A DNA stretch of 11,872 nucleotides from an uncultured Erythrobacteraceae bacterium (GTDB lineage Bacteria > Pseudomonadota > Alphaproteobacteria > Sphingomonadales > Sphingomonadaceae), in assembly GCA_950071875.1 (NCBI GenBank), contig CATMNW010000042.1:1-11872 (forward strand), read 5' to 3'. The translations under genes and the position numbers were made by a program. Shown in pieces: positions 1-5,955 of the stretch (the stretch's first letter is position 1; each line of letters opens with the position of its first letter). A model generated the notes under the pieces. It saw only the letters and a list, made by a program, of their open reading frames with translations. It was not told the origin of the DNA and did not search any database.

Positions 1-357
1 ATCGACCTCGCCTTCGAAATGGGCCCGGTCAGCGGCATGACCGCGAAGGAAATCAAGAAGTACATCCGCTACATCGCCGACTGGCGCCTGGGCCAGCTGG
101 GCCTCTCGCCGATCTACATGATCGACGACCACCCGCTCCCCTGGCTCGCCCCGCTGCTGAACGGTGTGGAACACGCCAACTTCTTCGAAACCCGCGCGAC
201 CGAATATTCCAAGGGCGCGACCAAGGGTGACTGGAACACCGTCTGGTCGAGCTTCGACAAGCGCAACAAGGCGAAAGCCGCAAACGAGGAAGACGGCGCG
301 GTCGATGACGGCCCCGGCCTGTTCGGCGACGATGCCGGGAGCGTTGCGGCGGAGTGA
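1..357 (+). CDS. nrdB: Ribonucleoside-diphosphate reductase small subunit (R2), C-terminal fragment
   Basis: The window opens inside this gene; 118 codons and the TGA stop are visible. The class Ia R2 subunit carries the di-iron/tyrosyl radical that the large subunit uses to reduce ribonucleotides to deoxyribonucleotides in the cytosol. The visible part matches the helical C-terminal third of R2 proteins: the stretch around KKYIRYIADWRLGQLGL (codons 19-35), then PLPWL, NFFETRATEYSKGA and DWNTVW near codons 75-80. The iron ligands would lie upstream, outside the window. The tail is acidic (EEDGAVDD, GLFGDDAG), in keeping with the flexible R2 tail that docks on the R1 subunit. The nrdA partner is not in the window. 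Family assignment is from recognised conserved stretches; the class (Ia) is inferred from them. Confidence 0.9.
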   Translation: MDLAFEMGPVSGMTAKEIKKYIRYIADWRLGQLGLSPIYMIDDHPLPWLAPLLNGVEHANFFETRATEYSKGATKGDWNTVWSSFDKRNKAKAANEEDGAVDDGPGLFGDDAGSVAAE

Positions 358-451
358 GTGCTGACGTGTTGGATTCTCCTCCGCGCCGCATCGCCCAAAA
401 GGTTTTCCAGAGTTTTGAACAGATCGTGAAACATCACACCACACAAGGGTG

Positions 452-483
452 TTGACTAAGCAATCGGTGTGGGGGTAAGGAGG
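452..483 (+). promoter_or_regulatory. Possible -35 element and unusually strong Shine-Dalgarno
   Basis: AAGGAGG at 477-483 is a full match to the 16S anti-SD sequence and sits 4 bases before the ATG at 488, which fixes that start. TTGACT at 452-457 matches a -35 hexamer, but the hexamer 17 bases downstream (GTAAGG) is a poor -10 and overlaps the SD, so the promoter call is weak. None of the neighbouring genes has such a perfect SD. Confidence 0.45.
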
Positions 484-487
484 TGTT

Positions 488-1252
488 ATGGTCAACGCCT
501 CTGATCTTTCGATTCCCATAGGGAGTGTCCGGGCATGGAAATCGCGCGTTGCGGAAGCGCGCGAGGAGATCGAGCAACTTGAGCGCGAGATTGCCGAAAT
601 GGAGGCGAAGCTCGCTGCCATCGCGCAGCTTTTTCCAAGCATCGATTTGGATCACATCGCTTCACAACCTGACATTGATACTTGGCCAGGAATGGTCCTC
701 TGGTTGATTAAGGATGAGGATCGGGGACGAGAGCCACGCGAGTTGTTGGACAAGGCTCGCCAAATGCCTGAATTTGCTGACAGATTGGGAACATCAAACC
801 CAACTGGTTTCTACAATGCGATTTCGAGGCTGGCAGAGCGTGGCGAGATTATGCGTCGTGGCACACTCATCTACAGCCGAGATCTATGGGACGCCATCGA
901 TGCGGGTGAGGTGGAGGATCGCGCTCACAACGCGATGCAAAAAGCTGGTCCGCAGATGCGCGAGTACATCCTTCAGAAAATGAGGGGTCGAGGGTTTCTC
1001 GCTCCAAAGGTGATAAGCGATCTGATTTGTGACGAGAAAGAGATCGCAGATCGCCTCGCTCGCAACCCCCAGTATCTCTATACCCTCCTTGGAAGGATGG
1101 TTGGAAAGAAAGAACTCGTGAAGCGCGACAGCACGTATGCTCTTGCGAACGAAGCTGAGGCCCCGAACGGCGGAGCCGTTGGGGCCTCAAAAACCGAAGG
1201 GGTTGCAGCCTCTTCGTCAGATACTTCGTCTCTCTTCGGAGCGACGAGGTGA
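488..1252 (+). CDS. Unknown protein: coiled coil plus two winged-helix-like segments
   Basis: I do not recognise this 254-residue protein. Residues about 14-50 are rich in E, K, A and L with heptad spacing (EAREEIEQLEREIAEMEAKL) and should form a coiled coil, suggesting oligomerisation. Residues about 68-130 and 153-215 each look like a helix-turn-helix domain with a wing: the first has NPTGFYNAISRLAERGEI followed by a basic hairpin and IYSRDLW, the second has NPQYLYTLLGRMVGKKEL, then KRDSTYALA. The parallel NPxxxYxxxxRxxxxxE pattern suggests an internal duplication. The tail (from about 220) is Ala/Ser-rich and low in complexity, and ends DTSSLFGATR. It has no signal peptide or membrane segment. 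Codon use is more AT-rich at third positions than in argB or folD, hinting at recent acquisition. A DNA-binding role is inference only. Confidence 0.8.
   Translation: MVNASDLSIPIGSVRAWKSRVAEAREEIEQLEREIAEMEAKLAAIAQLFPSIDLDHIASQPDIDTWPGMVLWLIKDEDRGREPRELLDKARQMPEFADRLGTSNPTGFYNAISRLAERGEIMRRGTLIYSRDLWDAIDAGEVEDRAHNAMQKAGPQMREYILQKMRGRGFLAPKVISDLICDEKEIADRLARNPQYLYTLLGRMVGKKELVKRDSTYALANEAEAPNGGAVGASKTEGVAASSSDTSSLFGATR
1156..1189. repeat. Long inverted repeat inside the 3' end of the unknown gene
   Basis: TGAGGCCCC (1156-1164) pairs perfectly with GGGGCCTCA (1181-1189), and AACGGC (1166-1171) pairs with GCCGTT (1175-1180), with one unpaired G at 1165 and a GGA loop. That is a 15-bp stem with one bulge. 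It lies in the low-complexity tail of the coding frame (EAEAPNGGAVGAS). An A-run, not a T-run, follows on the plus strand, so it is not a standard intrinsic terminator. Confidence 0.75.
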
Positions 1253-1307
1253 ACCAGCTGAAGCAACCGACCAGGACGGTTCAGATCCTGGAGATTGGAG
1301 GCACACC

Positions 1308-1370
1308 ATGTTCACTACCGCGCTGATCGCTGCGGGGGCTCTCGCCCTGATTGCGGTCTTCTACTTGTAG
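1308..1370 (+). CDS. 20-residue single-pass membrane peptide
   Basis: A tiny ORF, MFTTALIAAG followed by ALALIAVFYL, starts at an ATG with a good SD (GGAGG at 1297-1301, 6 bases upstream) and ends at TAG. Almost the whole peptide is one hydrophobic helix with no charged residue, long enough to cross the inner membrane. It lies 55 bases after the unknown winged-helix gene and is followed by a strong UUCG hairpin, so the two genes may share a transcript. Function is unknown. The well-placed SD and clean membrane helix argue that it is real; its shortness is the main doubt. The frame is open upstream, but the SD supports this start. Confidence 0.5.
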   Translation: MFTTALIAAGALALIAVFYL

Positions 1371-1380
1371 GTCACATTCG

Positions 1381-1404
1381 TGCCGGAGCCTTCGGGCTCC
1401 GGCA
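1381..1404 (+). terminator. Rho-independent-like hairpin with UUCG tetraloop
   Basis: TGCCGGAGCC (1381-1390) and GGCTCCGGCA (1395-1404) form a perfect 10-bp GC-rich stem capped by TTCG, an exceptionally stable loop. It lies 10 bases after the stop of the small membrane peptide. The downstream bases (ATCTTCAT) are only moderately T-rich, so termination efficiency is uncertain. Confidence 0.7.
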
Positions 1405-1575
1405 ATCTTCATAGCCTGCTCTGTCAATCGCGTCCATAGCGGCCTCATACTCACCTGAGAACCTTGGTGCCATGCGGCTACCTTGCGCGACTTTCTGTTG
1501 CTCTCACTCCGGAAAACCTTCCAGCCCCAACCCAAATTGATACACCTCAACGACGCGCCTACTCGCTAGCATCGC

Positions 1576-1596
1576 TCCTGGAAAATCACTCCAGGA
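1576..1596 (+). promoter_or_regulatory. Inverted repeat covering the SD of the DUF465 gene
   Basis: TCCTGGA (1576-1582) and TCCAGGA (1590-1596) are perfect complements separated by 7 bases. The right arm contains AGGA, the likely SD of the ATG at 1602, so an RNA hairpin here would hide the ribosome site. The rest of 1405-1575 shows no gene I can support. Confidence 0.35.
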
Positions 1597-1601
1597 CAAG
1601 G

Positions 1602-1868
1602 ATGCCACCCGCATGTCGCAGCATACGCGAGGGTGAACTGACCGAAATCTTCAAGCGCGACCGCGACCTGCTGACGCGGCCCGCGCGCGAGGATGCGCAT
1701 TACGCGCGGCTGGCGGAGGAGTATCACGCGCTGAACCGCGAAGTGCACCGGATCGAGGCGAAAACCGAAGCGGCAAGCGACGAGCGCGTCGAAACCCTCA
1801 AGAAACAGCGCCTCGCCCTGCCGGGCACCCTCACCGGCATCATGAAAGCGCCGCGCGCAGGGGTGTGA
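1602..1868 (+). CDS. DUF465/YdcH-like small protein
   Basis: An 88-residue protein whose middle and end match the DUF465 (YdcH) pattern: DAHYARLAEEYHALNREVHR, then an acidic/alanine stretch, then SDERVETLKKQRLAL, ending GIMKAPRAGV. Family members are short cytosolic helical hairpins, usually 50-80 residues, of unknown function. The frame is open back to 1464, but the upstream part (with PENLPAPTQIDTPQRR) does not look like protein of this family. I chose the ATG at 1602, with AGGA 5 bases upstream. The first residues (MPPACRSI) look unnatural. A second ATG at 1613, in another frame, begins MSQHTR and would join the family frame if one G were removed near 1624-1626, so the 5' end may carry a frameshift or base error. 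Confidence 0.7.
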   Translation: MPPACRSIREGELTEIFKRDRDLLTRPAREDAHYARLAEEYHALNREVHRIEAKTEAASDERVETLKKQRLALPGTLTGIMKAPRAGV

Positions 1869-1898
1869 CGCCGCTTCCCTCGCTTCTGCTTGCAAAAC

Positions 1899-1926
1899 GG
1901 GTCGGGGGTGTGCGAGCCACCGACCC
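1899..1926 (+). terminator. Hairpin after the DUF465 gene
   Basis: GGGTCGG (1899-1905) pairs with CCGACCC (1920-1926) around a 14-base loop, 30 bases after the DUF465 stop. There is no strong T-tract (CTAGTTTCC follows), so this is only a candidate terminator. Confidence 0.35.
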
Positions 1927-1966
1927 CTAGTTTCCTACAGGGCGCAAACCTGCTTCACCCTTGCCG

Positions 1967-2413
1967 ATGAAGCATTATCCGCCGCCCGCTCGCCCGTCCG
2001 CCCCGCCTGTGCGCATCCCGCGTTTCCATCCCGTGCCGCTGGTGCGCCGTGCCGACGGGTGGACGGTGGAGCGGCAGGTCCATTTCATCGGCTATCTTGC
2101 GCAGACCCGTTCGGTCGCGGCGGCGGCGCGGGCCGATTCGATGGGGCGTGAAAGTGCCTATCGCCTGCGCAAGCGGGCAGGGGCCGCAGGCTTCGCAGCT
2201 GCGTGGGATGCGGCGCTGGGAAAGCCACACGTGCCTGTGGACCTGACATCGGACAAGACCACAGGTCTCGACGTCGGATATCGCTATCGCGCGGGGCTGG
2301 TCAGGATCGAGATGCGCGGCGGCAAATACGTGCGCGGCCACCGGGAACCCGACCATAATGCGCACCTGCGCTACCTCGCGCGGCTGGACCGGGCAGCGGG
2401 GCTGGCGGGGTGA
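1967..2413 (+). CDS. Small HTH-like protein of sphingomonad type
   Basis: A 148-residue protein from the ATG at 1967; a TTG two codons earlier is possible, and no clear SD is seen for either. After a proline-rich N-terminus (PPPARPSAPP) comes a helix-turn-helix-like region at about residues 32-80: GWTVERQVHFIGYLAQTRSV, AAAARADSMGRESAYRLRKR, GAAGFAAAWDAALG. The arrangement (search helix, Ser-x-x-Ala-Ala-Ala, then an Arg-rich second helix) resembles small DNA-binding proteins I associate with sphingomonads. The C-terminal 50 residues (YRYRAGLVRIEMRGGKYVRG) are basic and probably beta-rich. Its last 43 bases overlap the 3' end of the convergent lipoprotein gene. A regulatory role is inferred; no target is evident. 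Confidence 0.7.
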   Translation: MKHYPPPARPSAPPVRIPRFHPVPLVRRADGWTVERQVHFIGYLAQTRSVAAAARADSMGRESAYRLRKRAGAAGFAAAWDAALGKPHVPVDLTSDKTTGLDVGYRYRAGLVRIEMRGGKYVRGHREPDHNAHLRYLARLDRAAGLAG

Positions 2414-3063
2414 AAGTCACAGCCTTGCAAATCGCGCCGGGCGGTCCACCCAAGGCCACACTGTACGCGCGTCACCACCCCCAGGCGGGCGGGGGCGGGG
2501 CGATGGGTGAGCTGGTAAGCGAATGTCGCGTCCGCCGTGCCCGCCGGGTCGACCTCGATACGCCACACATTGGTCAGCGATGCGTCGAGCCCTTCGCGTT
2601 CGAACAGGGCGATGGAATAGGGATCGACCGGGAAGTCCTGCGCTTGCGCCGTGCCGGCTTGGTCGGTGGGGCCGCCATAGAAGGTGACTGCATCGGCCTC
2701 ACCATCGTCATGGCGGTGGTCGTGCTTCAGCGTGAAGCGGGCAGCGTCGCCCTCTCCCTCGCGCGTCACGATCCAGGTGCGGCTGCGGTTCCAGCCACCA
2801 TCGGCCTCCGGGTCCTCGACATGGAAGGCGATGGCAACGCGATCGTCGCTGCACTGGGCCCAATGGGCGACCATGCGCTTGCCCGCCCAGTCCGCATCGC
2901 GGGCATCCTCGCTCGCAAGGCCGCCGGCATAGGCCTTGCCGCAATGGCTGGTCAGCGCCTGCCAGAAGGCATTCGGCGGTACGGTGTCGGCCTGCTGCGG
3001 CGTGGCGCAGGCGGTCAGGGCAGCCGCCGCAAGCGGTGCGACAAGGAAGGGGGTGCGGATCAT
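2371..3063 (-). CDS. Putative lipoprotein of unknown function
   Basis: A 230-residue protein with a lipoprotein signal: MIRTPFLVAPLAAAALTAC, where LTAC is the lipobox and Cys19 the lipidated residue. The mature part has no family I can name. It contains paired Trp/Asp-rich segments (FWQALTSHCGKAYAGG, DWAGKRMVAHWAQCSDD, FHVEDPEADGGWNRSRTWIV) and a His-rich stretch (KHDHRHDDGEAD), and ends with GLGWTARRDLQGCDF. The last 13 residues (HPASPAARSSRAR) are encoded opposite the 3' end of the convergent HTH gene and look unlike the rest, so the original stop may have been lost. Four Cys remain after Cys19 is set aside, enough for disulfides in the periplasm. The start is an ATG; the SD (AGG about 11 bases upstream) is weak. 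Confidence 0.8.
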   Translation of the reverse strand: MIRTPFLVAPLAAAALTACATPQQADTVPPNAFWQALTSHCGKAYAGGLASEDARDADWAGKRMVAHWAQCSDDRVAIAFHVEDPEADGGWNRSRTWIVTREGEGDAARFTLKHDHRHDDGEADAVTFYGGPTDQAGTAQAQDFPVDPYSIALFEREGLDASLTNVWRIEVDPAGTADATFAYQLTHRPAPARLGVVTRVQCGLGWTARRDLQGCDFHPASPAARSSRAR

Positions 3064-3121
3064 CGGACCAGCCTAAGCCATCGGGCGAAAGAAGGAAGCC
3101 CCTTGCGGACGGCGATCGATG

Positions 3122-3148
3122 GTGTATTGCTTTTGTAATACACAAAAG
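3122..3148. promoter_or_regulatory. Overlapping dyads upstream of the NTF2-like gene
   Basis: GTGTATT (3122-3128) and AATACAC (3137-3143) form a 7-bp inverted repeat with an 8-base spacer. A second pairing, CTTTTGT (3130-3136) with ACAAAAG (3142-3148), shares bases with the first, so the two hairpins exclude each other. The right end touches AAGGA (3146-3150), the likely SD for the ATG at 3160. The site lies between divergent genes (lipoprotein at 3063, NTF2-like at 3160) and could be an operator or an RNA element. Confidence 0.4.
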
Positions 3149-3159
3149 GATGATCCTTC

Positions 3160-3711
3160 ATGCTGACCAGCCTTGCCGCCGCCTTGCTGTTCTCACAAGC
3201 AACCGCGCCCGCCGCCCCGCAACCGATGCCGACCGGTGAAGCGATGGAACAGGCAATCGCGGACAATGACAGCCGGCTGTTCTGGGGCTTCTTCGAAGGC
3301 TGCAATCCCGATGCGATCGCCGACCTCGTGCATCCCGACTTCCGCATGCTGCACGATCTTGGCGGCATGCCCCTGTCCAGCGGGGCGCAGATGATCGAAC
3401 AATCGCTCGAACGCTGCGCCGACCGCGCGCCGGGCGGCAAGAACGAAGGCTACAGGAATCGCCGCCTGTTGGTGCCGGGCTTGCGGCGCATCCAGAAGCT
3501 GGGTGACTGGGGCGTGCTGGAAGAAGGGTATCACACCTTCCACGAATGGCGCGGTGCCCTCAATAACGGGAACGGCGGCTGGGAAATGACCGGCGGCGGG
3601 CGTTACATCCACTCGTGGCAATGGATGCCGGAGGAAGGGGGGTTCCGCCTGCTCGAAAGCCTCAGCCTCGATCACGGGCCGGCCATGCCCTATCCGCCCG
3701 CGTCGCAATAG
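3160..3711 (+). CDS. Exported NTF2-like (SnoaL/DUF4440-type) protein
   Basis: A 183-residue protein with a hydrophobic N-terminal segment (MLTSLAAALLFSQATA) that can act as a cleaved signal peptide, cut near residue 19, with no lipobox Cys. The rest resembles the NTF2/DUF4440 fold: a first helix (GEAMEQAIADNDSRLFWGFF), then NPDAIADLVHPDFRMLHDLG, a strand pair with GDWGVLEEGYHTFHEW, and a last strand GGRYIHSWQWMPEEGGFRLL. Such domains bind small molecules or act as enzymes in diverse ways, and no active site can be assigned here. The start ATG has AAGGA 9 bases upstream. It is not obviously in an operon with argB, which starts 78 bases later behind a small hairpin. Confidence 0.75.
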   Translation: MLTSLAAALLFSQATAPAAPQPMPTGEAMEQAIADNDSRLFWGFFEGCNPDAIADLVHPDFRMLHDLGGMPLSSGAQMIEQSLERCADRAPGGKNEGYRNRRLLVPGLRRIQKLGDWGVLEEGYHTFHEWRGALNNGNGGWEMTGGGRYIHSWQWMPEEGGFRLLESLSLDHGPAMPYPPASQ

Positions 3712-3718
3712 GGTACTT

Positions 3719-3734
3719 GCGCGGATAGCCGCGC
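3719..3734. terminator. Short GC hairpin after the NTF2-like gene
   Basis: GCGCGG (3719-3724) and CCGCGC (3729-3734) form a 6-bp stem with loop ATAG, 8 bases after the stop. There is no T-tract. It may mark the boundary between this gene and argB, or be chance in GC-rich DNA. Confidence 0.3.
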
Positions 3735-3788
3735 GCGGCGGGATGAAACCGCTTTGCTTGCACGCAGCGCGCCGCTACCTCGCCATTC

Positions 3789-4685
3789 ATGACCCAGACG
3801 CCCGATATCCACGCCAAGGCCGAAACCCTGATCGAGGCGCTGCCCTATTTCCAGCGCTATGCAGGCCGCAGCTTCGTGGTGAAATACGGCGGCAACGCCA
3901 TGGGCGACGACCAGGCGGCGCGCGAATTTGCCGAAGACGTGGTGCTGCTGAAGGCGGTCGGCATCAATCCGGTGGTGGTCCACGGCGGCGGCCCGCAGAT
4001 CGGTGCCATGCTGGAAAAGCTGGGCGTCGAAACAACCTTCGTCGACGGGTTGCGCGTCACCGACAAGCAGACGGCGGATGTCGCCGAAATGGTCCTGTCG
4101 GGCGCGATCAACAAGGCGATCGTCGGTTCCATCGCCCGCGCGGGCGGCAAGGCCATCGGCATTTCCGGCAAGGACGGCGGCCTCGTCACCGCGACCAAGC
4201 TGCAGCGCACGCAGAAGGACCCCGACAGCAATATCGAGAAGGCGCTGGACCTCGGCTATGTCGGCGAGCCATCGAAAATCGATACCACGATCATCGAAAC
4301 CGCCACATCGGCCGGCATGATCCCCGTGGTCGCCCCCATCGGCGTGGGCGAAGACGGGCATACCTACAACATCAACGCCGACACGATGGCCGGGGCACTG
4401 GCGGCCGCACTGGGCGCGGCGCGGCTGCTGTTGCTGACCGATGTAACCGGCGTGCTGGACAAGGGCGGCAATCTCCTGACCGACCTGACCCCTGCCGACA
4501 TCTGGCGCCTTCGCGATGACGGCACGATATCGGGCGGGATGATCCCCAAGCTGGAAACCTGCGTGCAGGCGGTGGAATCGGGCTGCGAAGCGGCAGTCGT
4601 CCTCGACGGGCGGGTGCCCCATGCAATGCTGCTGGAATTCTTCACCGCACGCGGCGCAGGTACGCTGGTCGCAAAGGGTCGGTAA
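3789..4685 (+). CDS. argB: Acetylglutamate kinase
   Basis: ArgB phosphorylates N-acetyl-L-glutamate with ATP, the second step of cytosolic arginine biosynthesis. The 298-residue length is normal for the family. Visible motifs include VKYGGNAM (Lys32, ATP phosphate contact), HGGGPQI (65-71, acetylglutamate site), GLRVTD (87-92), NINADTMAGALAAALGA and LLLTDVTGVLDKGG in the C-terminal ATP-binding half, and GGMIPKLE near the end. The N-terminal helix ending EALPYFQRYAGRSF is typical of arginine-sensitive hexameric kinases, so feedback inhibition by arginine is likely (known for this subtype, inferred here). The ATG lacks an obvious SD. No other arg gene is adjacent. It is separated by 83 bases from yggT and may be transcribed alone. 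Confidence 0.97.
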   Translation: MTQTPDIHAKAETLIEALPYFQRYAGRSFVVKYGGNAMGDDQAAREFAEDVVLLKAVGINPVVVHGGGPQIGAMLEKLGVETTFVDGLRVTDKQTADVAEMVLSGAINKAIVGSIARAGGKAIGISGKDGGLVTATKLQRTQKDPDSNIEKALDLGYVGEPSKIDTTIIETATSAGMIPVVAPIGVGEDGHTYNINADTMAGALAAALGAARLLLLTDVTGVLDKGGNLLTDLTPADIWRLRDDGTISGGMIPKLETCVQAVESGCEAAVVLDGRVPHAMLLEFFTARGAGTLVAKGR

Positions 4686-4709
4686 GACGTCGGTCGGGGG
4701 TGGCGCGCG

Positions 4710-4731
4710 GCGTATTGCTCTTGTAGGACGC
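4710..4731 (+). promoter_or_regulatory. Copy of the dyad element seen at 3122-3143
   Basis: This 22-bp stretch matches 17 of 22 positions of 3122-3143, sharing the core GTATTGCTYTTGTA. Its outer arms are GCGT and ACGC, where the other copy has GTGT and ACAC; the difference keeps the pairing. It lies 37 bases upstream of yggT, in the only sizeable gap between argB and the yggT-folD group. It may be a shared operator or promoter element. Confidence 0.35.
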
Positions 4732-4768
4732 GCAACCACGGCAAAGAACCACGGGAACGCTCGACATC

Positions 4769-5059
4769 ATGCAGGCGCTCAGCACCATCTACCAGATCAT
4801 CGCCATGCTCACCAACGTGCTGGTGATGCTCATCATCATCCAGTTCATCATCGGACTTCTGTTCGCCTTCAACGTGGTGAACCAGCGCAACGAATTCCTC
4901 GGTGCGTTCTACATGTCGATCAACAAGCTGCTCGAACCCGTTCTCGGCCCGATCCGCAGAGTCATGCCGAATACAGGCGCGATCGATTTCTCGCCGCTGG
5001 TGTTGATCATCGTGCTCAACATCATCCTCATCGTCCTCGGCAATCTGATTTACAGCTGA
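4769..5059 (+). CDS. YggT family membrane protein
   Basis: A 96-residue inner-membrane protein with two hydrophobic helices at about residues 8-34 (IYQIIAMLTNVLVMLIII) and 72-95 (FSPLVLIIVLNIILIVLG). Between them lies the conserved loop with NKLLEPVLGPIRRVMPNTG, in which EP-x-x-x-P-x-R is the hallmark of YggT. Single-repeat members of this length are common in Alphaproteobacteria. The family is linked to osmotic tolerance, cell division or envelope function, but its biochemical role is not settled. The stop TGA shares its last base with the folD ATG (TGATG), indicating translational coupling. The upstream SD is weak. Confidence 0.9.
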   Translation: MQALSTIYQIIAMLTNVLVMLIIIQFIIGLLFAFNVVNQRNEFLGAFYMSINKLLEPVLGPIRRVMPNTGAIDFSPLVLIIVLNIILIVLGNLIYS

Positions 5060-5955
5060 TGGTTGCCCAGATCATCGACGGAAAGGCCTTCGCAGCCCGC
5101 CTTCGCGAGCGTGTGGGCGAACAGGCCGCGAAATTCGAAGGCCTGGCGGGCCGCAAGGCGGGACTGGCAGTTGTCCTGGTAGGGGAAGACCCTGCCAGCC
5201 AGGTCTATGTGCGCAGCAAGCACAAGGCGACCGTGGCCGCGAACATGGAAAGTTTCGAGCACCGGCTGCCTGCGGAAACTACCGAGGCTGATTTGCTTGC
5301 GCTGGTGGACCAGCTCAATGCCGATCAGACGGTCGACGGCATCCTGGTCCAGTTGCCGCTGCCCGCTCATCTGGATGAAAAGGCCGTCATTGCCAGCATA
5401 AGCCCCGACAAGGATGTCGACGGATTCCATGTGACGAACGCCGGCCGCCTTGCCGTAGGCCAGAGCGGATTCGTACCATGCACGCCGATGGGTTGCATGA
5501 TGCTGCTGGCTGATCGTCTGGGCGACCTTTCGGGTCTTGAGGCAGTGGTTATCGGGCGGTCCAATATCGTGGGCAAGCCGATGGCGCAGTTACTGCTCGA
5601 CGCCAATGCAACCGTAACCATCGCGCACAGCCGCACCAAAGATCTCGCGGGTGTGGTCAAGCGCGCGGATATAGTGGTTGCCGCCGTCGGACGTGCGGAG
5701 ATGGTCAAGGCCGAATGGCTCAAGGAGGGTGCGACCGTCATTGACGTCGGGATCAATCGCCTCCCGCCCGAGCCTGGTGCCGACAAGGGGCGACTGGTGG
5801 GCGATGTCGATTATGCAGGCGCGCAAAGTGTAGCGGCGGCCATCACGCCCGTGCCGGGCGGGGTAGGCCCCATGACCATTGCGGTATTGCTGCGCAACAC
5901 ACTGATCGCCGCCTATCGCAATGAAGGCCTCGACCTTCCCGATGGTGCACTTTGA
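5059..5955 (+). CDS. folD: Bifunctional methylenetetrahydrofolate dehydrogenase/cyclohydrolase
   Basis: FolD interconverts 5,10-methylene-, methenyl- and 10-formyl-tetrahydrofolate with NADP, supplying one-carbon units for purine and formyl-Met synthesis in the cytosol. The 298-residue protein has the usual two domains. The N-terminal catalytic part has VGEDPASQVYVRSKHKA with Tyr50 and catalytic Lys54, GILVQLPLP and PDKDVDGFH. After PCTPMG comes the NADP-binding Rossmann domain with VIGRSNIVGKPMAQLLL and TVTIAHSRT, and the signature PVPGGVGPMT near the end. The frame is open upstream to 4621, but the ATG at 5059 is right: it begins at the family N-terminus (MVAQIIDGK) and overlaps the yggT stop by one base. 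The next gene overlaps its end by 4 bases. Confidence 0.97.
   Translation: MVAQIIDGKAFAARLRERVGEQAAKFEGLAGRKAGLAVVLVGEDPASQVYVRSKHKATVAANMESFEHRLPAETTEADLLALVDQLNADQTVDGILVQLPLPAHLDEKAVIASISPDKDVDGFHVTNAGRLAVGQSGFVPCTPMGCMMLLADRLGDLSGLEAVVIGRSNIVGKPMAQLLLDANATVTIAHSRTKDLAGVVKRADIVVAAVGRAEMVKAEWLKEGATVIDVGINRLPPEPGADKGRLVGDVDYAGAQSVAAAITPVPGGVGPMTIAVLLRNTLIAAYRNEGLDLPDGAL

Noticed and set aside
2410..3138. 242-codon plus-strand ORF
   Set aside because: It is antisense to the lipoprotein gene, which has a clear signal peptide and lipobox; the plus-strand translation shows no domain.
3690..4739. 349-codon minus-strand ORF
   Set aside because: It lies opposite argB, whose motifs are unmistakable; His/Asp/Gly-rich translation typical of an antisense shadow in GC-rich DNA.
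4621..5058. N-terminal extension of folD
   Set aside because: The open frame runs back across yggT and the argB end; the family N-terminus begins at the ATG at 5059.
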